Assembly: GCF_018531125.1 (NCBI RefSeq)
Contig: NZ_JAHDSY010000001.1
Reading direction: 5' to 3' (one strand)
Origin: Canibacter zhuwentaonis
Lineage (GTDB): Bacteria > Actinomycetota > Actinomycetes > Actinomycetales > Microbacteriaceae
DNA length: 64,000 nt
In this document: positions 36,633 to 44,163 of the stretch, in pieces
Layout: each line of letters begins with the position of its first letter
Position numbering within the stretch: the stretch's first letter is position 1
Notes under the pieces: model-generated
What the model was told of the DNA's origin: nothing
Seen by the model: the letters and a program-made list of their open reading frames with translations, nothing else
The model's database searches: none
Position numbers and translations under genes: made by a program

Positions 36633-37282
36633 TGGACTGGCTCGCTGCCAACTGGTCGCACGTGTTAGAACTGTCACGGGAGCACCTGATGCTGAGCGTT
36701 CCCGCGATCTTTGTGAGCACGCTAATTGCGATTCCAATCGGGCGCGCAGCCTATAAACACCCGCGCATAGGGGGCGTTTTACTGCAAACATCCGCGCTGC
36801 TGTATTCAATTCCGGCGCTGCCGCTGCTGATTATCATCCCGATTCTGTTTGGCACACCCCTCCGCTCACGTACGACGGTAATAATCGCACTCAGTATGTA
36901 TGGAACTGCGCTGCTCGTACACACCGCGGCCGGCGCGTTTAGATCCGTTGACAATTCCGTGCGGGATGCGGCAATCGCAATCGGTAACTCGCAAAGAAAC
37001 ATTTTTTGGCGGATCGACCTACCGCTGGCACTGCCCGTGCTCTTTGCCGGGCTGCGCGTTTTGAGTGTTTCCACAATTGGGCTGGTCACAATCGGGGCGC
37101 TCATCGGAGTGCACAGCCTCGGCAGCCTGCTAACGGACGGTTTCCAAAGGGGCATTTACGCTGAAGTTATCACGGGTCTTGTTGCAACCGTTGTAATCGC
37201 ACTGCTGCTCGATGCTGCGCTGGTGATTTTAGAGAGAATACTGACCCCCTGGCAACTAGTAGGCAAAGCGGTTAAACAATAA
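36632..37282 (+). CDS. Osmoprotectant ABC importer, permease 1
   Basis: A 216-residue membrane protein of the OpuCB/ProW type with about six helices. Typical segments are LMLSVPAIFVSTLIAIPIG, LLYSIPALPLLIIIP and the EAA coupling region VRDAAIAIGNSQRNIFWRIDLPLALPVLFAGLR. It is joined at both ends by one-base TAATG overlaps with the ATPase and the second permease, so a single operon with equal translation is expected. Confidence 0.92.
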   Translation: MDWLAANWSHVLELSREHLMLSVPAIFVSTLIAIPIGRAAYKHPRIGGVLLQTSALLYSIPALPLLIIIPILFGTPLRSRTTVIIALSMYGTALLVHTAAGAFRSVDNSVRDAAIAIGNSQRNIFWRIDLPLALPVLFAGLRVLSVSTIGLVTIGALIGVHSLGSLLTDGFQRGIYAEVITGLVATVVIALLLDAALVILERILTPWQLVGKAVKQ

Positions 37283-37953
37283 TGAACCTGCTACAAGAGG
37301 CCATAGCATGGCTTATGAACCCGGCAAACTGGAGCGGTGCGGGCGGTGTTTTGGAGCGCATTCTGCAGCATCTGCTAATTACTGCTGCAAGCGTGGCACT
37401 CGCGAGCGCGGTTGCGCTTCCCGTGGGGATTATTATCGGGCACACTAAAAAAGCCGCAGGATTTGTGCCCGCAGTAACGGGTGCTATGCGTGCTGTGCCA
37501 ACGCTCGGCATGCTCACAGTTTTTGCGCTAATGCTCGGCATCGGGTTTCAAGCCCCGCTCTTGGCGCTAACAGTGCTCGCGATGCCGTCGGTGCTTGCCG
37601 GTGTGTATTCTGGCGTAAACGCGGTTGATCACACCGTCACAGACGCGGCTAAAGCCATTGGGATGCAACCCGCACAAATTGTTTTTAAGGTTGAGCTACC
37701 ACTCGCTCTGCCGTTAATTATTGGTGGGGTACGCGCGGCAACGCTGCAGGTTGTGGCAACTGCAACACTCGCGGCATACACCGCAGATATTGGGCTTGGC
37801 AGGTATCTGTTTGCAGGCTTAAAATCACGCGACTACACTGAAATGCTAGCGGCCGCGCTGCTTGTAACCGCGCTATCACTAATTATTGAGATTCCTTTTG
37901 GAGTGTGTGAGCGCTTTGCTAAAAAACTATCACGAAACACCTCCAACGGCTAA
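37282..37953 (+). CDS. Osmoprotectant ABC importer, permease 2
   Basis: A 223-residue OpuC-type permease. The segments HLLITAASVALASAVALPVGIIIG, AMRAVPTLGMLTVFALMLGIGFQAP and the EAA region VTDAAKAIGMQPAQIVFKVELPLALPLIIGGVR are visible. It resembles permease 1 in plan but not in detail, which suggests a heteromeric membrane part. The binding-protein gene follows ten bases after its stop. Confidence 0.92.
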   Translation: MNLLQEAIAWLMNPANWSGAGGVLERILQHLLITAASVALASAVALPVGIIIGHTKKAAGFVPAVTGAMRAVPTLGMLTVFALMLGIGFQAPLLALTVLAMPSVLAGVYSGVNAVDHTVTDAAKAIGMQPAQIVFKVELPLALPLIIGGVRAATLQVVATATLAAYTADIGLGRYLFAGLKSRDYTEMLAAALLVTALSLIIEIPFGVCERFAKKLSRNTSNG

Positions 37954-37963
37954 AAGGAACGAC

Positions 37964-38878
37964 ATGAATAACCGCAGAAATAGGCATCTGATCAGCGTAA
38001 TTACTGTTTTAGCAATGTGCTTTGCCCTGCTTACCGGGTGTAGCAATGCCGATCCGCTGCGTGCAGGATACCGCATAAACAGTGACACAATTGTGATCGG
38101 CTCACAAGACTACTACTCGAACGAAATCATCGCAGAAATTTGGGCACAGGCGCTCGAACAAAAAGGTTATAAAGTGGATCGCCAGTTCAGAATCGGGCAG
38201 CGCGAGGTGTATTTGCCCGAAATTGAGGCGGGCAATATTGATTTGCTGCCAGAGTACACCGGGCCGCTACTCCAGTACTGGCAGCGCAACACCGCAGCCC
38301 GCCGCAGCGATGACGTTTACGCGCAGTTGCAACGTGCAACTCCAGGCAAGCTGCGGGTGCTAGAGCAGAGCCCGGCAACCGATCAAGATTCGTACGTTGT
38401 TACCCGCGAGTTTGCCGCCAAGTGGGCGCTCGCAACGCTTAAAGACCTGCAGCGCGTAACAGCACCGCTCACAATTGGCGCTAACTCCGAAGCGCAAAAG
38501 CGCAATAACGGACCGCGCGGGCTGCAGCGAGTTTACGGCGTGCAAACCGGCTTCACCCCGATTGAAGACAGCGGCGGACCGCTCACAGTGCGGGCGCTCA
38601 AAACCGATATGATCCAGCTCGCTATTATTTACACGGCAGATCCCGCTATCAAAGCTAATAATCTTGTAGCGCTGGAAGACACCGAGGGGTTGTTTCTAGC
38701 GTCGCACCTGGTGCCGCTGGCGAGCAACAACGTTAGCACCGAAGCGGCCACGATTATCAACAGCATATCTGCTAAGCTCACAACAGAAACCCTGATCGCG
38801 CTTAACGAGCGCAGCGTCACAGAACAGCTCACCGCAGCTATTATCGCAAAAGAATGGCTCGCGCAGGCACAGTTGTAG
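37964..38878 (+). CDS. Osmoprotectant ABC importer, binding lipoprotein
   Basis: A 304-residue lipoprotein from the ATG at 37964, with AAAGGA at good spacing. The signal sequence ends in lipobox LLTGC. The mature part matches the OpuCC/ProX family: TIVIGSQDYYSNEIIAEIWAQAL, EAGNIDLLPEYTGPLLQYW and LQLAIIYTADPAIKANN-like C-terminal segments. The frame is open upstream into permease 2, but the ribosome site decides the start. Substrate (glycine betaine, choline or similar) is inferred from family only. Confidence 0.92.
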   Translation: MNNRRNRHLISVITVLAMCFALLTGCSNADPLRAGYRINSDTIVIGSQDYYSNEIIAEIWAQALEQKGYKVDRQFRIGQREVYLPEIEAGNIDLLPEYTGPLLQYWQRNTAARRSDDVYAQLQRATPGKLRVLEQSPATDQDSYVVTREFAAKWALATLKDLQRVTAPLTIGANSEAQKRNNGPRGLQRVYGVQTGFTPIEDSGGPLTVRALKTDMIQLAIIYTADPAIKANNLVALEDTEGLFLASHLVPLASNNVSTEAATIINSISAKLTTETLIALNERSVTEQLTAAIIAKEWLAQAQL

Positions 38879-38879
38879 T

Positions 38880-39110
38880 GTTTGGCGCAGGTGATTTACT
38901 CGAAAGCGGATTAACACCCACAGGCACAGGAGGGGTCGGGTGCAAATCCCTCAGGCGCAGGGTCAGCGGGCGGCATCCACAAACGCAAAACCGTAGGCAC
39001 AACACGCACAGCACCCGCAAACGCTGCGGACATACAACGCCCGCAGCAGACGCAGCACAAGCAGGCATAGCACCCGCACAGATCACCGCCGAGCGGCATC
39101 GAGTAAACTT
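38880..39110 (+). other. C- and A-rich intergenic tract after the osmoprotectant importer
   Basis: About 230 bases with repeated short units such as AGCACCCGCA (twice) and ACGCAGCACAAGCAGGC-like pieces, rich in C and A on the plus strand. It has the same character as the tract before the importer at 35590-35815. The first 80 bases also contain G-rich words. There is no T-rich hairpin to end the operon, so Rho-dependent ending is plausible. Confidence 0.4.
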
Positions 39111-39118
39111 ATCTGTGT

Positions 39119-40942
39119 ATGGCACAACATCATTTACTCGGAGCAGAAAAGATCTCACTAACCTTCCCCACTAAAGATGTGTTCACAGATCTCACGCTCG
39201 GTATCGCAGAAGGAGACCGCACGGGCATTGTCGGGCGTAACGGTGACGGCAAAAGCTCGCTGCTGAAAATATTAACCTCACAGATTCAGCCAACCGCGGG
39301 ACAGGTAACCAGGCGCGGCGGAGTTAGCTTCGGCATGCTCTCACAGCAGGACACGCTCAACTACGAGCAAAGTGTTGCGCAAAATATTGTTGGAGATGTA
39401 CCAGAGCACGAGTGGGCTACCAATCCGCAAATCCGCGATGTAATTAACGGGCTTGTAGCCGACCTTGACTGGCTCGGATCCGTGAGCAAACTGTCGGGCG
39501 GGCAAAAGCGACGGGTTGCGCTCGCCGCAATTCTGGTGCAAGACTGGGATATTTTGGCGCTTGACGAGCCCACCAACCACCTGGACATCGAGGGAATTGC
39601 TTGGCTTGCCGCGCACCTTAAAACCCGCTGGTCTAAAAATCAGGGGGCGCTGCTCGTGATAACGCACGACAGGTGGTTTCTCGACGAAGTTTGCAACCTC
39701 ACATGGGAGGTGCACAACGGCACTGTTGAGCAGTTCGAGGGTGGTTATGCCGCATACGTTTTGCAGCGGATCGAGCGCGACAGAATCCTGCAGAGCGCCG
39801 CGCAGAAGCGCAACAATCTGCTCCGCAAAGAGCTTGCCTGGCTGCGTCGCGGCGCACCCGCCCGCACCTCAAAGCCAAAGTTCAGAATTGATGCCGCTAA
39901 CGAGCTGATAGCGGATGTGCCACCGCTCAGGGACTCCATTAACCTACAGCGGCTGTCTGTCTCGCGACTGGGCAGAGAGGTTGTTAAACTATCCGATGTT
40001 ACAGTGCGCTTCAGCGATGCTACCGGATGTGAAAAAACCGTTTTAGACGGGGTTGATTGGGATCTTTCTCCCGGCGAAAGAACCGGCATTCTGGGCGCTA
40101 ACGGAGCCGGAAAATCAACCCTAATATCCGTTATCGCAGGCACTCTGAAGCCAACATCAGGCAGAATTAAACGCGGTAAAACGGTGAAGCTTGCCGTGCT
40201 TGATCAGAGCTTTAGCCAGCTACAAGAGATCGGCGCTGACAGGGTGCGCGAGGTTTTGGCGCGCACAAAAACCTCTTTTAACGTTGGGGGCAAAGAGCTC
40301 ACACCGGCGCAGCTGCTTGAACGGCTGGGCTTTAGCACCGAACAGCTGTCAACTCCGGTTGCGGATCTTTCAGGCGGCCAAAAACGCCGCTTGCAACTGC
40401 TGCTAATTCTGCTCTCCGAACCGAACGTGTTAATTCTGGATGAGCCCACCAACGACGTTGACTCAGAGATGCTTACCGCGATGGAAGACCTGCTCGACTC
40501 TTGGCCAGGCACACTGCTTGTTATTTCGCACGATCGCTATCTTCTAGAGCGCGTCACCGACAATCAGTACACGCTGTTACAGGGCAAACTGCGGCATTTA
40601 CCGCGCGGTGTTGCAGAGTATTTGGAGCTGCGTCGCATAGCTAGCGCCGCTAAACAGCAGCAGCCGACGCGATCCGCTAACACATCTAAGACGGCTACCG
40701 AGTTGAAAAGTAGCGAGCTGAAAGGCAATGAGCGGCGCTCTCTCGAGAAAGAGCTCGCCGCAGTTACGCGCAAAATAGACAAAATAGCGGCTCAGATTAG
40801 CGCCGCAGAGGCAGAGCTTGCGCAACTTGACCAGACCGACTACGAACTGCTCAATACTCATAGCGCGCAAATTGCTGCGCTGCGCGCCAAACTGGAACAG
40901 CTCGAGGATCGATGGCTAGAGCTGGGCGAACTGCTGCAGTAA
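39119..40942 (+). CDS. ABC-F family ATPase (Uup-like)
   Basis: A 607-residue protein with two ABC domains and no membrane part. The first has Walker A GRNGDGKSS near 38-46, signature KLSGGQKRR and LALDEPTNHLDI; the second has GANGAGKST, DLSGGQKRR and LILDEPTNDVDS. An ABC-F linker rich in Arg lies between (LRKELAWLRRGAPARTSKPKFR). A charged coiled coil forms the last 75 residues (SLEKELAAVTRKIDKIAAQISAAEAEL), as in Uup. Such proteins act on the ribosome; resistance is possible but not indicated. Confidence 0.93.
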   Translation: MAQHHLLGAEKISLTFPTKDVFTDLTLGIAEGDRTGIVGRNGDGKSSLLKILTSQIQPTAGQVTRRGGVSFGMLSQQDTLNYEQSVAQNIVGDVPEHEWATNPQIRDVINGLVADLDWLGSVSKLSGGQKRRVALAAILVQDWDILALDEPTNHLDIEGIAWLAAHLKTRWSKNQGALLVITHDRWFLDEVCNLTWEVHNGTVEQFEGGYAAYVLQRIERDRILQSAAQKRNNLLRKELAWLRRGAPARTSKPKFRIDAANELIADVPPLRDSINLQRLSVSRLGREVVKLSDVTVRFSDATGCEKTVLDGVDWDLSPGERTGILGANGAGKSTLISVIAGTLKPTSGRIKRGKTVKLAVLDQSFSQLQEIGADRVREVLARTKTSFNVGGKELTPAQLLERLGFSTEQLSTPVADLSGGQKRRLQLLLILLSEPNVLILDEPTNDVDSEMLTAMEDLLDSWPGTLLVISHDRYLLERVTDNQYTLLQGKLRHLPRGVAEYLELRRIASAAKQQQPTRSANTSKTATELKSSELKGNERRSLEKELAAVTRKIDKIAAQISAAEAELAQLDQTDYELLNTHSAQIAALRAKLEQLEDRWLELGELLQ

Positions 40943-41164
40943 AATGTTTGGGAACTGCATCCCAGTTTACACCAGGCAAAATATGTGGTGTTAATGCGAA
41001 TATCAAAAAAGTCATTAACTTTATAGCTTCGTTCCGAGGATGCAAAACAGCGGAGGAAAAAACTGGCGGACTTGAATAGCTAAATACTTTCTCACAGATA
41101 GAATCTGGATGTTTCTAGGAAGAGAAGAATCGCGATATCTTGATATAGTAGATTGTCAAGCACT

Positions 41165-41194
41165 AAGCAGGCGTTTTTGCAAAGAAGCCTGTTT
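41165..41194 (+). terminator. Hairpin before the type IIG gene
   Basis: Arms AAGCAGGC (41165-41172) and GCCTGTTT (41187-41194) pair with one G-T wobble, followed by TGTTAAATTT. The flanking 40943-41241 stretch has no gene that I can find. It becomes AT-rich after about 41070, and the AT-rich insertion probably begins in this stretch. The hairpin may end transcription from the ABC-F gene. Confidence 0.4.
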
Positions 41195-41241
41195 TGTTAA
41201 ATTTCGGAAAGTAGATTTGAAAAGTATTGAGGAGGTACACT

Positions 41242-43519
41242 ATGTTTAGCCACTTTTCAAATGAAGTTGATGGACAACTAAAGTTTTATCAAGATTATCT
41301 ACCTCTCGTTGATAAAACTTTGACAACTGATGACATTCTTGCTGATTATACAGATGGTTATTTAAACGGAAACTTACTGGAATTTAAAGTTGTCATCAAT
41401 GATATTAACTCTGTTTTATTCCAAGCTATTAAATACCTCTCAGCTCGTCGTGTTAAAGGAAGAGAAATTCCCAAAAATATCTTACTAGTATCGCTAACAA
41501 ATCAAAAAGTTTATATCTTTTCTAGCGAAGATTACCTATCAGATATTGAAAAGGTATATTTTGGTGGTGCAAGTCTTAAAAATTCTGGGTTCTCTGCAGG
41601 CAATCCGATTGAAACACTAGAATATGGAAAAAGCCAATTTGATGAAAGTCGCTTGATTTCCCTGTTGCGTTCCAAACTATATACCAAAATCAATATTGAC
41701 GAAAACTGTATTGTCGGGTGGGCAGAACGCTTTTATCGTGAAAACAAAGGAGCTAAAAAATCCGATTTTATTGGCGACTACACTGGTAAGGTAAAAATTA
41801 TTGGTGAAATTCGTAAACCTGAAAAACTCAAAGATTTTATCAATCCTTATGTTGGAGAAACCAATGCACAATTCCAATATTTGATGGATAAACTTAACGA
41901 TACGTTACATTAGGAGCTTTCTATACTCCTGAATCCTATGTTAATAAGTCGTTAGAATTAGTCCGTCAAGCCATTCAACGTGTTCCCACAGGAAATGATT
42001 ATATCATTTTAGATAGATGTGCTGGAACTGGGAATCTCGAAAAATTAATGAATGACGAGGAGTTGAGCCACTGTGTTCTTTCAACAGTTGAATATTATGA
42101 ATACAAGGTTTTGCTTGAATTACTGGGAGATAAAGTTCGCCATATTATCCCACCAACTGAAAAAGAAGATACTTTTAATATGGGATTGGTTCGTGGAGCA
42201 AACGCTCTTAGCTATGAATATGTCAACAATGAGATTATTCAACGTTATCTAAATGACCCCAACGTAACAATTATTCTGTATGAAAACCCTCCTTACGCAG
42301 AAACAACCTCGATAGAACACCAGAAAATAAGGGCTGGGAAATCCGCGTCTACGTGGAAGAAAGAGTTTTTAGTAAACGAAATGAAGAAAGAGGTAAAAGG
42401 AACTGCGACGAATGACCTTGGAAATGTCTTTATTTGGTCAGCCTTTAAATATTACCTTAGACAGCCGACAGATAGTTATATTGTTTATAGCCCTGTTAAA
42501 TACTGGAAAGCTCAGCATTTAGTCAATCAAAAATTTTTAGACGGTTTTGCTTTTAATCGAAAACACTTCCACACCAATACTGATGCGATGATTATGTGCG
42601 CTCTCTGGAGCAAGGAAGAACTCTCTCAAGATATTCTTGATTTAGAAGCATATAATATTGATAAAGAGGGGAAATTGCTTCCTGAAAATAAGGTTCTTGT
42701 CAAAAGAATATTTAGCACTTATAGCCAATACTACTTTGACAAGCGACAGTTTTCTGACGATAAAAACAATGGACTGCAGCTAGGACTAAATGGTAAAGAA
42801 TATGAGGGAAAAACCAAAAGAATTACCTCTTTGTTTAATTCAAACATTTTAGGTTATATGGCTGTATACAGTTCTGGATTCGATAACCCAGATTTACATT
42901 CTACCCTAATTAGAGCAGGTAGATACGATGGTCATGGATTCTTCCTGCGCTCTGATAACTTTTTAGAAAAACTGCCGATGTTTGCGGCTAGTCGCTATAT
43001 TACATATAATCGGCACTGGACACAGCGTGCCAACATTATGAAATCTGCGGATGGTTCTGAGCGGTTTAATAAGGCTGTATCTAACAATAAAATAGAGCAA
43101 GAACTGTTAAAAATTCTGCTATTCACAACGCTTGAAACACAAAATCACATGAGAAGCTTGTATGGTTCTGACGGACGATTCTATCGTAATGAGTTGTCAC
43201 TGGATAACTCTAACGGAGACACGCTAGCCACAGTCAAATTGGCAAAGTTGAAACAAAATCCTAAAGAAACTGCACTGTTTGAGCAGTGGCAAAAAGTCTT
43301 ATCAGAAGCTAAAAAACAGGGAACTACGACTCTGAATTGACATATTCTGTTTATCAAATCATTGATGAACTTAATACATTTGAAAAAGACGATAATGATA
43401 AGACTGTCTATCTTTATCCTGAATTAAACGGACACTTGAACACCTTAAAAACAATGGTAAAAGAGTATTACAATTCTGAAATTGTGCCTTTCCTGTTTGA
43501 ATATGAGTTTCTGAAATAA
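41242..43519 (+). pseudogene. Frameshifted type IIG restriction-modification gene (Eco57I-like)
   Basis: Three consecutive frames join into one protein of about 760 residues. Frame 1 starts at ATG 41242 with GGAGG at 41231-41235 and holds the nuclease motif LLEFK (E47, K49). Near 41911 the frame shifts; homology continues with LGAFYTPESYVNK, methylase motif I ILDRCAGTGNLE (about 42004-42039) and motif IV ENPPYAE (about 42282-42299). A second shift near 43330 (TTDSELTYSVYQI) leads to a last 60 residues ending at 43519. The whole gene is strikingly AT-rich, with codon use unlike its neighbours, and looks acquired from a low-GC Firmicute. It would have acted as a single-chain enzyme modifying adenine. 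Confidence 0.87.
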
Positions 43520-43585
43520 GAACCCAAAAGATGATTTCTGGTTGCAAGTCGCCTTTTTGATATGATTAGAAACCCTATATCTATG

Positions 43586-43601
43586 ATCAGTTTAAACTGA
43601 T
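43586..43601. repeat. 16-bp perfect palindrome at the edge of the AT-rich insertion
   Basis: ATCAGTTTAAACTGAT at 43586-43601 is fully self-complementary. It lies about 65 bases after the type IIG remnant and 50 bases before DUF3054, where base composition returns to host level. It could be an operator, a short hairpin or an end mark of the inserted segment. Confidence 0.55.
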
Positions 43602-43653
43602 ACCCAAATGTTTTTAGACAAAATCACGCCCACTGTAAAGGATGTGCCCCAAA

Positions 43654-44058
43654 ATGGCAAACACTAAAACTCTTTCCAGCACTCCCAGCGCAATTGCTTT
43701 TGCGGTCGCGCTAGATGTTTTGATGATCGCCCTGTTTGCGATTGTTGGCCGGCAGAATCACGCAATCGGGCTAAACTTCGTGAGCGTTTTGCAGACGATG
43801 TGGCCTTTTGTGATCGGGCTGCTGGTAGGATGGCTGGTTTTTCGCGTCTGGCGCAACCCGTTTTCTCCCCTGTACGGGCTGGGTTTGGCAGCTCTTACCA
43901 TTGTTTTTGGGCAGCTAATCAGGATTCTTAGCCGTACAGGCGCTTTTTCAATACCCTTTATTTTAGTCAGCGTCTTTGCACTGTTACTGCTGCTTGTTGG
44001 GTGGCGGCTCATTGGCACGGGTGTGAGCGCGATTGTGAGCAAATCGCGTAAACGCTAG
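43654..44058 (+). CDS. DUF3054 family membrane protein
   Basis: A 134-residue protein with four hydrophobic helices matching actinobacterial DUF3054: AIAFAVALDVLMIALFAIVGRQNHAIG near the start, then TMWPFVIGLLVGWLVFRVWRNPFSPLYGLGLAALTIVFGQLIR. Start choice is the ATG at 43654 (MANTKT), about 11 bases after AAAGGA; the in-frame ATG at 43642 sits too close to that site. Function is unknown. Confidence 0.88.
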   Translation: MANTKTLSSTPSAIAFAVALDVLMIALFAIVGRQNHAIGLNFVSVLQTMWPFVIGLLVGWLVFRVWRNPFSPLYGLGLAALTIVFGQLIRILSRTGAFSIPFILVSVFALLLLLVGWRLIGTGVSAIVSKSRKR

Positions 44059-44118
44059 CGCCGCAAACTAAGCAAATAAACGCCGGTGGTTAAAAGCCGC
44101 GGGCGCTAAAAATATGGG

Positions 44119-44140
44119 TTCTGTGTTTCCTAACACAGAA
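44119..44140. terminator. Bidirectional terminator between DUF3054 and aconitase
   Basis: Arms TTCTGTGTT (44119-44127) and AACACAGAA (44132-44140) pair perfectly around a four-base loop. On the minus strand the hairpin is followed by ATATTTTTAGC, and on the plus strand A-rich sequence surrounds it. It lies 24 bases after the acnA stop and 61 after DUF3054. Confidence 0.8.
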
Positions 44141-44163
44141 TCCATAAAAATTATGCGCTTTAA

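Noticed and set aside
38900..38990. Cobalamin-riboswitch-like words (GGGTGCAAATCC)
   Set aside because: The match is limited to one short segment, with no GCCACTG-type core or P1 stem, and the next gene is an ABC-F ATPase.
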